The notes under the pieces were generated by a model. The model was not told the DNA's origin and did not search any database. It saw only the letters and a program-made list of their open reading frames with translations. Shown here in pieces: positions 21,272 through 33,900 of a DNA stretch of 64,000 nucleotides. The position numbers were made by a program, and so were the translations under genes. The first letter of the stretch is position 1; every line of letters begins with the position of its first letter. The stretch comes from Amoebophrya sp. A120 (taxonomy: Eukaryota; Sar; Dinophyceae; Syndiniales; Amoebophryaceae), in contig CAJINV010000006.1 in NCBI GenBank assembly GCA_905178155.1, positions 2,520,658-2,584,657 of the forward strand. The letters are read 5' to 3'.

Positions 21272-24200
21272 TCAAAAAGCGAGAACAACACAACAAGTTG
21301 CTACTGCCCACCACCAGGCTCCACAACTGCACAGCATCTTCTTGAAAAATCCTATGAGTTCGAGCGTCAGATACACTCCATTGCGATCGTCAAAAACTGA
21401 AGTAGTTCTGTTCGTGCTGTTCATCATTTCTCGACCACTACTATAACTAGACCCACTGCTGCCCACGCTATTTTGACCGCGACCGCTTTTGCTTGCAGAA
21501 GCTCCTGCATGTTGAAGTTCTTGATCACCTCTTATGATGGGCTTCACCAACAAAATTTCGCACAAATTAACCCCCAAGAATGCTCCTGTTGAATTTGCCC
21601 CACTACTAGCACCATTGCCGGTTCTTGTTGTAGGAACTTCCCCGCCATCAAAGTCCGCCAGGCACTGGATTTTGATCTTCTGACTCCCGTACCCGACCCA
21701 AATCGGACGCATCAACGCTGGCTGGGAGGAGGGAGCTGTATCATGATGTGTTCCCGCACTACTCCGCGTCTCCGGAGCCGCCATGTCCAGTTCCGCCCCA
21801 AAATCCGAAACTTTCATGGAATACGTGGTAATACGGTACCAGGAGGAGTTGTTCATCACGCTTCTCCCACCACCGCTGTTCTCCTGCCCGCCATCGGAAG
21901 CGGAACTAGTAGTAGAAATGGCGTAGATGGCCACCAGCGAGTTCGCGGGCGTGCACTGAATCTCCACCTCTTGGGGCGTCGCGTTCAGGGACGAAAAGGG
22001 CTGAAACAACAGCTGCGTTGGGGAAATCACCACCTTAGCGTTGTTCACCGTGGTGCTGGTGCCAACGGCTTGGGGAGGAGTGCGCTGTGCTGGCGTTGTA
22101 CTAGCATTTGACGAGGAGGACGCATAGGAATTCATATTCATCATCTTCGGGTTGTTAGTTGTAGATGAACCAGCTCCACCCCCGGCGACCGGAGCTACTC
22201 CTCCGGGTCTTGGGACTTGCACTGCTTTCGCCTGGGGTTGCAAGGTGGCGGCGGGAAAGTTGCTCGACGTCGCGTTTGCAGATGCAGCCGTGAGTCTGTT
22301 GGTGCTGCTGCGACTTCTGTATGCATTGCAAATATGTCTGGGTCTGGAAACTTGTGATATCATGAAGAGGCCAAAAGTGCTGACTAAGCATGACAAGTTT
22401 CTGAGCTTCCAAGTGTAACTGTTGCCTATTCTGCATGACAAACTGCGTTTCTGCACGACAGAAAAATGGGGCTCTTGGGTACGGTGCATCACAGACTTGA
22501 GAGTCTTGCTAGCCGAGCAATACAAGTCGCGCATTCTTCCAAACCCAGACATATTTCTTGCACTGGATATTCTGTACAAAGGGACCACGTTCTTCAAGCA
22601 CATGGAGCTTTTTACTATCCTGAGTAAAAACGTCCCCACCCCAGAGTTGTCATGCAGATTTGCAATGACACGGAAGTTTGTGATGCGCATACCCATGGTA
22701 GGCATTTCCAATCGTGTTTTGAAATTTGTGATGCTGTGAACAGGATGAGCAGATGAATCTGTGACGCGGCTGCACTTGCTAACCTGCACTACACTGCAGA
22801 GTGCAACTTGTCATGCGTGACTCACAACACTCCTAGGTTTGTGTTGCAAAATCCCCATCCTGACTCTGGTGTGGGTACGTTTTTACTCAGGATATTCACC
22901 GGCAAGTGGTCAGTCGCAGCGTTCGAAGCGTATCCTGCGCAAAAAGCTATGTTTATGTTCCTACACGCCCCATTATTCATTATATTTTTGCCATGCACTT
23001 GCACATGATATCTTTGCATATCCAACATCACATCTCCCATGCGGCTCCGCGAGGACACGGGCGGCATTTTCACGAAACGTAGATCCAAACTTGTCATGCG
23101 ACCACGTAGGCCTCGAAGAACTTCTGGATTTGTGTTGCACTTATACCTGAACCTGACTATGCATAGGGTATGAAAATTATGGGTATAGGGCATCATCTTC
23201 GGTCTTTCCCATGTGATAAAGCGACCCAGAGCGGTATGTCCACGTCGTACGTTTCGATGAGAACTTCTGGCCGTTTGCTACTGCCGCTTCCGCTCGTACC
23301 AGTGCTGGGACCGGTGCTGTAATATCACACGAAAAAAGTGTTACAGTTATTTGTTGTCAATTCAGCAACACAAATTTCTCTGCATGACTAAGAAAACTTG
23401 CAATGCAGAAATCCTGCGGGAAAATGCTTACGTACGAAACAGGGCTCCTATGCATATCCGGCATGACAGAGCTTGTCTGTCTTGCTTCGCCTGCATAGAC
23501 TATGTGTGTATCTGTAACACTTTTTTCTTGCGATATGTAATTGTCTTCGCGGATTATTTTGTACAGAATCCGGTCGGTGTAGGCCGGTTCGGATTTGCCC
23601 GCATCTAGCAGAAGACGAATCGGAGGTCTATTCGATGCTCCAGGTGGAGGTCCATTCGCTGCTTTGTGCTGCCGTAAATATTTGTACGTGGGCGGGAAGA
23701 AAATTTTCGGTTCCTGGAAGACCCCCAGGTAGGTCAGAGGCCGCAACACCGCCGCCAGGTCGTCGCGCGTCGTGATGGCGTTCGCAGGCGCCTGGGGCGG
23801 CGCTCCTGCAACAGCCTGATGGGATCCAACACCTCGGTAGGCCGCAACATCCTCCGGCTTCAGTTCGTAGGTGGCATGATTTGACATCATCACGTCGGGG
23901 TTTTTAATTCTTTTGCCGCTCGAAGATGCAGCTCCAGTACTACCCCCGATCATTCTCGCATTCAAGTCCCCGAAAAAGAGGAAGAAATCCGCGCCGGACT
24001 GTAGTGGATTTTGCTGCAGTTGCTGGCCACTGTAGTTACCGGAGTTTCTTCGGCCGCGATCGCCATTGGGGTCAGGCCCCGCGCCGCCCAGCACGCCCTT
24101 TCCCGCCAGCTCGCCGAAAATTTGCAAGACCGCCTGTTTGCGCTCTTCTACGCTTTCCGGCTTATCTCCAGACGGGAGATGGCAGTTGATCCCCGCAACG

Positions 24201-27046
24201 GTGTAGTATGCATTACAAAAGTATCGCATTCGTACTAATCGCATTTATGCACTACAATTTTTTTTGCCAAGTTAAATCCGCACTGCAAATTTATATTTCT
24301 CATGCTGAGGAAATTTGTCATGCGATTCATACTAGTACGAGCCTTTTGCAGTGCATATGTAGCTTCTCGCGGCTTTTCTGTTGGAAGCTGCTGTTGAAGA
24401 TGACGATTTCACTGTCAATCCACGACTGGTAGTCGCGCTACCTCGAGCATTCCTCTCGACGTCGTCCCCAATATTCCTATTCGCTGTTGTAGTTCCATGA
24501 TTTTTCTCCACATCCTCTACCGCGCAGCTGACTACCGCCACGAGTGCTCCCTTCGTCCCGACTAAGCCCAACGCCGCTGTTTTCACGGAGAAGACGTCGA
24601 CAAAATTGACCACCAATTATGAACCGCAAACATATCTGGGTCTGGGAAATTGCGAGACTTGTCATGCTAGTCTGGCATGACCCTAAACTCTGTATTGCGT
24701 GCCCGCGAAGAGGTCTTCTTGTCTGTCATGCAAAAACGCACTTTCTCATGCGGGGTGCGCAACTCTGACCCACGGACAAACTTGTCATGCTGGGACGCGC
24801 ATTACAGTGTGCCCGATAATCCCTTCCTTGCATCACAAGTTTCCAGACCCAGACATTTTTTGCGCTTGATACCAATTTCCGCTTCACGATCACAAACAGC
24901 GCCAGGCCGATCAGCTGCTATCCATTGGAAATATGTTCGGGTCTGGAAAGTTGAAACTTGTAATGCTGGCCCTGCATTCCTGTAAAATCTGTATTGCATG
25001 ACTAACAAAAGTCGTAGCCTCTCTTGTCATGCAAAAACGCAATTTGTCATGCGGAGGGCGTATGATAAAGCGTTCTGCAAACTTATCATGCTCTGCTGCA
25101 TAAGGAAGTGTTTTCATCCTGCACGTTTTGGCATCACAAATTTCCAGACGAAGACATATTTGCATTTGATAGCTGCTCCTTTTTCGCAATGTAGTAGGCA
25201 AAATTCTCGTCCTGATTCTGCTGGTCGTAATATCCTGAGGAAAAACGTCCCCTCACCAGAGTCAAGATGGGAAATTTGCAACACAAATCTCCAAGTTTTC
25301 AGAGTTATGCATGACAAGTTTCGCCTCGTAGTGTAATCCTGTTTAGCTACTGTTCAGCAGCATCACAGATCTAGCAAATGATGCTGATTGGAGCATGACA
25401 AATTCCGAAACACGACTAGAAAATGCCTCTCATGGGGCTCCGCATGAGAAATATTTTCAGCATGCAAATTTGCATGACAACTCTGGGGTGGGGACTTTTT
25501 CACTCAGGATACGTAAATTTGCTGCAGCACCGGGAAAAGCACATGGTCCTCCCATTGGGTCAGCTTCGTTCGGTCTTCATTCGTTTGCTTGTTCTTTTCC
25601 TTATCCAAAGGAACAGAAAACTGTGGTACGTAACGTAGGTGTAGTCCTGCAGTGTGACAGCATGAGATCACATTCGCTATCTGCATGACAGAAGAAGTCT
25701 GTCATGCACAGCTAGTTCTAGTACGTGAGGGTATCACATATGTAAAAAAGAGGAGCTCATCACTGTCCAGCATGACAAGTGTCCTTTTTAACAGCGTCCC
25801 TCGCCCTGTCCTCGTTTGCAGTTTTGCATTACAGAGTCCCACTTACACTCACAGTTATTCTTCTGTTCCATATTTCTTGCTGAAGAAGTAGTAATTGAAC
25901 ATCGGATTCATTTTCAGTTCCACGACTTCCTGAAGGCCGAGAAAGATGATGTCGGGTAGTTGCTCGACTGCCGCACGACAAGATGAAACATCATTTGTAA
26001 CACTGCCAAAGGACGAGGAAGATATTACCGCAGTAGCATTTATTGTCGTGCGACTACCACTAGCTGCGCCAAAAGAATCTTCGTCTGAAGAAGCGGACGA
26101 AAACATCACCCGCTTGAGTTCCTGCTGCAGCTTCAATTTCACCAGCGCGGTCGGATGATGATCCACTTGCGAAGATGAAGTAGAACTAGCTCCCGTTCTT
26201 GCTGGTGTTCCTCCATTAGCAGGGCCCCCGTACGCGCTTGCGGCCTCCGAGGGTCGGTAAAAGGAGTTGTCAACTTCATTGTCAGAGTTCGAGGAAGACG
26301 AGGATCCGGTACCCCGGCCGGAGCTCGGAGTAAACCCTGCAACATTCCAAGTGAGCGTTTTGATGCGGAGAAAGGACGAGGAACATCCCTCGGAAGGTGA
26401 CTCTGCGTTGCTGCAATTCGACTGCGGGAGACCACGCTGCTGCTGCCCCTGGTTTGCAGCACGACCCCTCTGGTCCTCGCGAGTGGTCGACGAGGAGGGG
26501 GCACGACCAGCTGGTTGTTGATGATGAGCAGACGTCGTGGTCGTAGTGGAAGCAGAATTCGCAGTTGCACCACTAGAAAAATTTGCGTAGTTCTGGGAGA
26601 AATTGGCACGACTGCCACGATCAGGATGAACAGAGTCTACGGAATTTCGTCGGGATTGTGTATGGATGTGTCAGCATTGAAATCGACAAAGTTGAAATAA
26701 CTTGTGATGCATAAAATGAATGAAAGTTGTGACCCAGTTTCCAAGTGGCGCATGACAAATTTGGTGTAGAACCGAAATCCAGTGTGTCATGCTGTTTGGG
26801 TCAGCAAGACGCCTTTTGTCATGCTACTTCAGCAGCTCAGTTTCTACCCCTCAACAGGCTTACAATCTGCCTCACTTGCCTACTCTGCAAGACAGGCACC
26901 TTGTGGGCTGGATTTTATGCATGCCAAACTATTTCAACTTTGACGATATCAATCCTGAGACATCCATATTGTGGGACGTAGGAGTATTCCGAGAGACGCC
27001 GGGGCTGCGAGTCCTGCGCAGTAGAACCGGAGGACGAGGAGGTCAT
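21272..27046 (-). CDS. Inositol polyphosphate 5-phosphatase with C-terminal extension
   Basis: Removing ten introners, each with one 5-bp repeat copy, leaves 3,177 nt, exactly 1,058 codons plus stop. The IPPc catalytic domain spans about residues 120-700 and shows its motifs in order: TWNVAG (~128), PDIIFLGLQEVVELK (~258), VGTKGALVAVV (~365, the GNKGG-type motif), GINCHLPSG (~437), FFGDLNARM (~512), FPPTYKYL (~606), PAYTDRILYK (~640) and TDHLPV (~695, the DHRPV-type motif). Such enzymes remove the 5-phosphate of phosphoinositides on membranes. The ~350-residue tail has a beta-rich part (SPTQLLFQPFSS...EVEIQCTPANSLVAI) that could be an ASH-like module, and ends with a hydrophobic Cys/Trp-rich stretch that might anchor the protein. 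The N-terminus is Ser/Gln-rich. Introners cut several catalytic motif regions. Confidence 0.93.
22320..22569. mobile_element. Introner, family A
   Basis: 250 bp; repeat TTCTG. In the 5-phosphatase gene. Interior closely resembles 49690-49941 and 55602-55855. Confidence 0.92.
22616..22894. mobile_element. Introner, family C
   Basis: 279 bp; TTTAC/TTCAC flanks (4/5); TATCCTGAGTAAAAACG end. In the 5-phosphatase gene. Confidence 0.9.
22931..23218. mobile_element. Introner, singleton
   Basis: 288 bp; repeat AAGCG; ends TATCCTGCGCAAAAAG and TATCACATGGGAAAGA, weakly inverse. In the 5-phosphatase gene just before the TDHLPV motif. Confidence 0.85.
23323..23535. mobile_element. Introner, family D
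   Basis: 213 bp; repeat TGTAA. In the 5-phosphatase gene after PAYTDRILYK. Confidence 0.92.
24207..24357. mobile_element. Introner, family B
   Basis: 151 bp; repeat TGTAG. In the 5-phosphatase gene before GINCHLPSG. Confidence 0.92.
24618..24871. mobile_element. Introner, family A
   Basis: 254 bp; repeat CCAAT. In the 5-phosphatase gene. Confidence 0.92.
24919..25171. mobile_element. Introner, family A
   Basis: 253 bp; repeat GCTGC. In the 5-phosphatase gene; only 42 coding bases separate it from the previous element. Confidence 0.92.
25231..25511. mobile_element. Introner, family C
   Basis: 281 bp; repeat CGTAA. In the 5-phosphatase gene; 54 coding bases lie between it and the next element on its left. 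Confidence 0.92.
25602..25872. mobile_element. Introner, singleton
   Basis: 271 bp; TTCCT/TTTCT flanks (4/5); ends TATCCAAAGGAACAG and TATGGAACAGAAG. In the 5-phosphatase gene. Confidence 0.85.
26661..26968. mobile_element. Introner, family G
   Basis: 308 bp; repeat TTGTG; TATGGATGTGTCAG ends. In the 5-phosphatase gene after codon 26. Confidence 0.92.
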
Positions 27047-27515
27047 GATTTTGATTCCACTGCTTTGTCACTTCTTTCCTACTAAGCGAACGAATCACAT
27101 AATTTTTCGAACAATTTCAACAATAGGCGGAATCAGGAGCCTAGTTGTGGCCGTTCTTCTCCTTGTTTTCTTGCTGCAGCGGTTGCACTTGTATAATTCG
27201 TGGCACCTTTACAACTGTACAAAGACCGGGAATACAAAGGTCGTGTCCACAAACTATTCTATCTATCACTTTGTCGGTATAACAAACATTCGTAAGATTC
27301 TCACTATACAGCACTTCTAGCAGAGCACTCGGTGCCGGGGCGTCAACTTACTTGTTCTGGTCTTTTTTTAACTTGATCTTCCTCGCGTCGTCGTTCCGGA
27401 CTGTGCAACCGAATGCTCAAATCTTCATTCATCGTTTCTCTATGCGCTCAGTAAGAAGAACGCTTTGTAAAAATCCTCCTTACTTCCTCCCGGAACTCCA
27501 ACATTCATATTGCTT
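27047..27515. other. Intergenic region
   Basis: Upstream of the 5-phosphatase start. No introner, no recognisable gene. Confidence 0.5.
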
Positions 27516-27618
27516 TCAAGGAAAATAACGCAACCACAGCAGAACATGGAAAACGATGACGAGGGCCCAGAAGGCCGACCAGATCCCGGTCGCGACAAAA
27601 ACCTCCGTCGTGAGATGA
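27516..27618 (-). CDS. Orphan C-terminal exon with one membrane segment
   Basis: A minus-strand exon follows a pyrimidine-rich acceptor (TTTTTCAG at 27619) and reads SHLTTEVFVATGIWSAFW then ALVIVFHVLLWLRYFP and a stop. It looks like a terminal transmembrane helix. I could not join it in frame to the gene at 27847-29684, although a GTAAGATA donor exists near that gene's end. It could be an alternative last exon or part of another gene. Confidence 0.4.
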
Positions 27619-27846
27619 CTGAAAAATTGTTTTGATATTGTCAGTGTGAGACTTTTCTAGTTTTATTGTACATGAAAACAGCTCACATTTATTCGACGCA
27701 AATTCTTCGATGTGTGGCGTCTGTCTTCTCCGGACCAGTCAAAAAATTATCCAAGTTTATTGTTGTCACATTTTTATCTTCTATCATATCAAGTGTTTTT
27801 CATTTTCCAAAACGACAGTAAAGTCAAAAAGAAAAACTAAATGTTT

Positions 27847-29684
27847 TCAAAAAACCGCACGGGGAGCTGCAATCTCGTCCATCGAGCCTCCGACGGCTCC
27901 GTAATATCTTACAATCGCAGAGTAGAAGTCGAATCTCGCAAACACCATCAGTACAGCGGTGCAGACGACGAGGAAGAAGAGGCTCTGCAGTGTGAAGAGA
28001 AGCAAGCTCTTCAGGTTCAGCAGCACTGTCAAAACAAAGTCCTGCGCTTCTTGCACCAAAGAGAAAGAACCAGTACGACGACCCGCCCATGGAGGTAGTT
28101 GTTCATGTTGTCGTGCGCGTAGTTGTGCATCAAGCGGTGATTTCTGGTGTTCTTGTAGGTAGTGCACTCGTTGTGGCAGCTGGTTTTCATGATGGTGGAG
28201 TACCACAGAGGATGAAGTCGGGCGGTGGTAGTGCTGTGGCTGTGTGGTCAACATCTGCGAATTATCATGATGCGGATAAAAATAAGCACCACTACTACAG
28301 CCGGCGTTGGCATAATACCCGCCGGAGGCGGGGGCAGCGCAACAAGAGGACGACCCTTGCTGCTGCTGCAGTTCCAGACGGTAAATTTCTAGGTTCAGCA
28401 ACATATCGTACGAAAAAAGTGTTACAGTTACATATTTGTTGGCAATTCAGCAACACAAATTTTCTCCGCATTAGAGGTAAAACTTGCAATGCAAAGATCA
28501 TAAGGGAAAACACGTATAAAACGAGGTTCGAAGGCATTTCTGGCATGACAAAGGTTGTCTGTTATGCTGGGTCTGCAACACAATGTGTAACTGTGACACT
28601 TTTTTGTCATGATACAACATGGAGTCCACATACTGCAGCTCGTTGGCCAACTATCGCAAGAAGAAACTGTTTCACTGTAAACTTGTGATGCAGAAAATGG
28701 ATCGCAGAAGTGTGTGTCATGCTACACATGCAAGACAATTGATTTCTAGCTGTGTTTTCCCTTAGGAACCCCGCATGGCAAATTTCCGCTGTCATGTAAA
28801 ACAAACTTGTGATGCAATTCTTGCAAAATGCTTACAGTGAAACAGTTTTTTCGTATGATACCAACTCCGCCCGCTTCTGGCAGCTCATGCAGTATCCCGA
28901 GTAAAGACGTCCCCATTCCAGAGCTAAGATGGCAAATCTGCTAGACAAATCAACCACCTTTGGTTGTTTCGCATGACAAGAAGTTCTTTCTCCTCGTAGT
29001 GTAATCCTGTTTAGGTAGATCAGCAGCATCACAGATCTAGCATATCACTCTGATTCTAGCATCACAAATTCCGAAACAGCAATAGAAAACGCGTATCATG
29101 GAGCTCCGCATGAGAAACATTGTGCACATGCAGATTTGCATGACAACTCTGGGGCGGGGACGTTTTTGCTCAGGATATGTAGCCCGGCTGCTTCAGTTCC
29201 CTGTAGATCGAGAGTTGTCGGTTGCGCAGTTGTATCCTGTGCAAAAGTATCGTACTCGTAGTAATTGCATTGATGCATTACAAATCTCTTTCTCAAGGTC
29301 AATCAGCATTACAAATTTAATTTGTAGTGCTGGGCTAATTTCTAATGCAATTTATACTAGTACGATGCTTTTGCATTGCATAAGTTGACTCTCGTTCCCC
29401 ACGACCACGGGAGCTGCGGAAGTGAGTGAAGATATTACTGTAGTGCCACTACTAGTGCAAACATGATCTACTCCCATATTGCAGCCAAAACTATTTTTCC
29501 CGGTGCACGACAAATCGCTCATCCCCGTTAAAGGCGAAGAGCATGACGACAAGGTTGGTCGCACTGCGTCCCCCGTGGTGCTTATCGGCGAAAAGAAACT
29601 GGATTTACCCGCTAAAACCGCTGGGGTGCAAGGCTTGGTGTTGGACGTTGTTGTACTAGGCGACACAGAGGCTGATGTAGGCAT
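27847..29684 (-). CDS. 320-aa protein with C-terminal transmembrane helix, unknown function
   Basis: Four introners removed by the 5-bp rule leave 321 codons including stop. The N-terminal exon (29684-29383) is Ser/Thr-rich. The middle, split into short exons of 50, 31 and 33 bases, reads SQLRNRQLSIYRELKQPGY and then KRAELANELQYVDSMLLNLE, which should form helices. A Gln/His-rich region follows, then one strong membrane helix (LLLFTLQSLFFLVVCTAVL) near residue 280 and a short tail. I recognise no family. The continuity of helical sequence across four introners is the evidence that this is a single gene. Confidence 0.75.
28404..28614. mobile_element. Introner, family D
   Basis: 211 bp; repeat CAACA. 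In the 320-aa membrane protein gene. Confidence 0.92.
28652..28860. mobile_element. Introner, family E
   Basis: 209 bp; repeat CCAAC. In the 320-aa protein gene; 37 bases separate it from the family D element. Confidence 0.92.
28893..29177. mobile_element. Introner, family C
   Basis: 285 bp; TGCAG/TGTAG flanks (4/5). In the 320-aa protein gene. Confidence 0.9.
29233..29382. mobile_element. Introner, family B
   Basis: 150 bp; repeat AGTTG. In the 320-aa protein gene. Confidence 0.92.
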
Positions 29685-29971
29685 TATTTAGGTATTTTGT
29701 TTTTCTTTTTGGCGATCGCGATATTTTGTCCTTGCAAAAAAAACACTCACCGGTAATTAGCTTTCATGTTTACTTTTGTTCGCTTGAGTTGCTCTTCCCT
29801 TTTCTGGTGAAAAACTCCGCGTGAGAAACAGCTAAATACAGGTCGAAAAATAAACCTACCTTTTTGGCTCCTGAGTCACCTCAGAGTGGATTGAGAATAG
29901 TACTTACCGAGCGGAAACGAACCACGCAACAAGAGCCCCAGGTGACTGCAAATTATGCGAGTCTGATTTTC

Positions 29972-30734
29972 CTAGCCCTTACGCTTTGGATCATTTTCAC
30001 GTAAAGCAGGTGTAGAACTAGAAGTGGTGCAAAAGCAAATGCAAAAAGAAGCCGATGATACAGAAATAAGTGCCGAATTAAAAAGTACGATTTTCCTTCC
30101 AAACGATGACAACCAGGACGACATAAACCCAACTTCTACAGTGGCCGATAAAGAATTCGTCTTGTTGTACAGTTTTTCTGACGAAAACCAGCACCCACCC
30201 GCGAAGAACATCGTCAAAGCGGTTTTAATTTTCCACCGACGTTGTATATGAGTACTCACAACTTATCGTGGCTTCAGCACAGAGACAGACCCAGCTTTCG
30301 TCTGAGTAGAATAAACTTCTGCCTTCTTTTTGGGATGAATAGTAAACAAGCACAATTATTATTATACGATATCAGTGTGGCATTTGATGAAACGGGAGTT
30401 GCGAATAAATGCTGAAACTACTCCTGCGTAGATGATCTAAAAGTACTATCACTTCTGCACGATCACAACCGAAAGCCCCTCGTGCTGTCGTTCTTCTTCT
30501 TTTCACTGCAGTGTCGATGTCGCGCGCTTGTTCCACTTCATTACCTTCACTTATGTACAATGATTTAAGAACGCTAGGCACGGAAAAGAACGACAGTTGG
30601 AATAAAATGAGAAAAACGGTCACATACATTGTACAAAGCAAAAATGACTCAAGTGAGAGCGTTGTGACGGTGGACACAAATGCAAACCCAAGCAGTCCTT
30701 GCGGACCGGTCCTCGCTACTTCGCGGGCAAGCAA
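29972..30734 (-). CDS. Possible membrane-protein exons (uncertain)
   Basis: Two minus-strand open blocks, 30734-30372 and 30259-29972, encode hydrophobic stretches (LESFLLCTMYVTVFLILFQ and SSASFCICFCTTSSS among others). They sit just downstream of the 999-aa gene and could be its alternative 3' exons, a small separate gene, or chance frames; opposite-strand frames of similar length exist. I found no clean splice join and no introner here. Confidence 0.25.
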
Positions 30735-30919
30735 AATTGCAATTCTAAATCATAAAAGAGTGAAGGAGCTCATCTAGTGCTGCCCTATGAGTACAACAGG
30801 GCATGTGAATCTAAATGGCATTATGTAAAACCATGTGGACACATCAAAGTGTCTCGAGTCCTCTCCCGCCGAAAAATTCTAGTATGGCACCAGTCCTGGC
30901 GAATTATACCTTCCTCCCG

Positions 30920-33900
30920 CTACCTCCTTCGCTGCTTTCGATAGGTGCCGGTTTTGTTTTCCAGCAACAGAACCCGGTAAGAGTTGTTCATCTTTATCGA
31001 AGTGAAAAAAGCCCCCACCCCATATCGGAAACGGAAGATGCGCCAATTTGTGATGCTGCATTTGAGTGTATTGCTAGAAGGCCAAGAGACGAAGCTGCGG
31101 CCTCAATTGCAGGTAAGTAATCTGTCATGCTGTTTATTCCCACTTCCAGTTGCCTACTGTCATCCTGGAGCTGCAAGGCTTTCCCACGCTAGACAGCACT
31201 ACAGTCCGCATCTTTTGCCTTCTAGCATGATCACAAAGCTGATTTGTGACCACAAATCTGCATCACAGATTTCCGTTTTGATATGGGGAGGGGACATTTT
31301 TCATTGTAATAACCTTCCCCGAGTAAAAATTATTTCCTCGGTCGGAGAGAAATAGACCACTGCTAGAGGCAGCAGTGGAGGTCGCACAACTACTACTTCC
31401 GCTACTGCGCAGGTCAATGTCGTCGAAGAGTCCACCTCCTTTATTGCCAGATAATGAATCCTCGCTTCGTAGTTTTCGTCCGCCCGTCCCTCCTGCCGTT
31501 GTCTGCACGGTTGACGCTTTTTCGCTTTTGCGCTCCGCCTCAGCGGCTAAATCAAACAGAATGCGTATCCTGAGAAACCAAAAAACCGATACGACCCATA
31601 GCAAGTACCCGACAGTCAGCGTGAAGCAGCGCGAGATGAAGCCGTTCATGACTAAGTTAGGTACCCAGCAGAATGATCGTGAACAGCTAGCGATTGCTGA
31701 GTGCTAGAGCATGACAAGTTGAACTTTGGAACTACAATAAACACGGCCAGACAAAGAGTGCCTCTCATGAAGATGGGCAGCATAAACATGTAAGAAGATG
31801 AACAATAAATCGTAGCGGAAACAAATACTTACACAATTCGGGTCGTGTGGGTAAGTACGTACTTAGTTTTTCAAGCCGGATAAATTCGCTCTCCGTCCAC
31901 TCCTTTGCCAGCCGCAAGCCGGGGAAAAACTCCAGAAACTCCTTCACTGATGTGAACTGTATCAACTGCAAATGTGTTTTGGTCTGGAAGAGTGCAAACT
32001 TGCGATGCGCATTTCGCAACATGTCAATGTCAAAATCTCTCCTGCATAAGCAGCAAAAGCTGGTGTCACTTGCTGTCACCAGAGTAGGTCATTTGTCATG
32101 CAGATTCGGCATTTTTGCGGAAGCTTCTCGAAACCTGTGATGCTAGAGCTTCCATGCCAGACGTTCTGTGTCATGCAAAAGCAGCATGACTCTTCCAGAC
32201 CCTGACATATTTGCATTTGATAAACTGCTGTGGGTAGGTTCGCTCTGCGGTGGTGGAGATCTCGTGGGAAAGATTGTTTTTGTTCTTCACGTCGCAATAT
32301 GCACTGCAAATATTCCTGGATGTTGTCCGTACGGTTGAAACTTCTGATGCAGCGTCCTGTAGGTCTAGGTCCCAGGAAGATTTGTCTTGCGCGGGTACTA
32401 CTACTAGCACAGACAGGATGCTGGTTTTTGGCCAAGCTGAAACGGTATTTCTCTTTCTCACACGTCGGGATATTAATTTTCATGCATTGCCTTGCGACAT
32501 GAAAGCCTATTTCCAAGTTTTATTAAACCTGTGATGCTACGATAGTCTGCATCCCAGGTCTCGCGGAGCACGAGCATTCAAAATCTGCATGGCAAACTCC
32601 TGCACTCATCCATATTTGCAGTTCATATCACCGCCTTCTCCGCATGATCTGCGACTTCTACTCCGTGACCAGCAGATCCAGATGACACAGAGTATGGATG
32701 TGTCAGGATCGAAATCGTCAAATTTGAAACAAGTAGTTTGTCATGCATAAAATGCAACGCAAAACTTGCCTGTATTGCTGAGGACGCAAGGGAGGCAGAT
32801 TGTAGTGCTGGGAAGGGTCGGGCCTTGGGCTGCTGATTAGCATGACAGAGGGGAGCCCCTTTGCTCTAAACAGCATGACCAACTGGCTTCCGGTACGGAG
32901 ACGGACAAAATTTGTCATGCGCCGACTAGATACTGTAGATCAAATACAAATTGGTATCGTTATCGATTTTATGCATTACAAGTTTTTTCAGCTTTGTCGA
33001 TTTCAATCCTGACACTTCCATACAGAACCGGAAACGAGTAAAACCGGCTCGGTTTTACAGTAATTCGCGCCGATGGCCTGCACAAAAAGCGCGTCGTCGT
33101 CTACTGCTTCTTGGAGCGCCGCAGATGAGGAGCGGTAGTCAACACGGGCTCCTGTGGACCACGATGAAACATCACTGTGTTCGGCTCCAACTTCCAAATT
33201 TTCGGAAAAATTCTTCTTCTGCCCATTTATTCTGGTCGAAGCAGTTGCAGTTTTACTGCAGCTCTGATCACCTCCCGCTAGCTATCGTAAACAAAAATCC
33301 CCCCTCCCCATATTGAAAAGGCATGCTTCCGAAAATTTGCGTTGCCGATTTGAGGTCACAAATCGCATTTATGTTGCAAGAAGACGAGGGCAGAGGCTTT
33401 CGCCCCATTATGGAGGCGTTTTGTCATGCTGTTGGGCCTAAAGCGGCGCCGTTTGTCATGCTGAACAACTAGAGCCAAACGCCTCTACCTAGGCTGGGTA
33501 TCTGGCCGCAATGCCTTCCAGCAATACAAAAGTGATTTGTGTACACAAATCCAGCATCAGAAATTCCGTTTTGATATGGGGAGGGGGGTTTTTTCCTTTC
33601 GATACTAGCAAGATGTCGCAGAGCAGCACGCTTGTGGGGAACGTGTCGAAGAGTCTGTTGATCTTTTCTGCAAACACACCGATGCGGGTATCACACTGAA
33701 AAACAAAAAAGCGGGTAAAAAAGAATCTGTCTTTCTGTTCTTTGATGCAAACATGAAAGCTCGCGATAGAGAAACTCCCAGTAGAAGGGATGAATAACCT
33801 ACAAAAAAAGCTTCTGTCTTGCATACTACATCTGCACTAGATGAACCACGCCGCACTGCAACGGCCTGGTGCGCCTTGGTAGTGTAGTAGTTCTCCTGCT

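Noticed and set aside
22822-23196. Minus-strand frame of 124 codons
   Set aside because: It reads through an introner (22931-23218) and only its end (NAATDHLPV) is exon of the 5-phosphatase.
30024-30777. Plus-strand frames 30024-30251 and 30511-30777 with hydrophilic products
   Set aside because: They overlap minus-strand hydrophobic frames, have no motif or splice support, and no plus-strand gene is supported elsewhere in the window.
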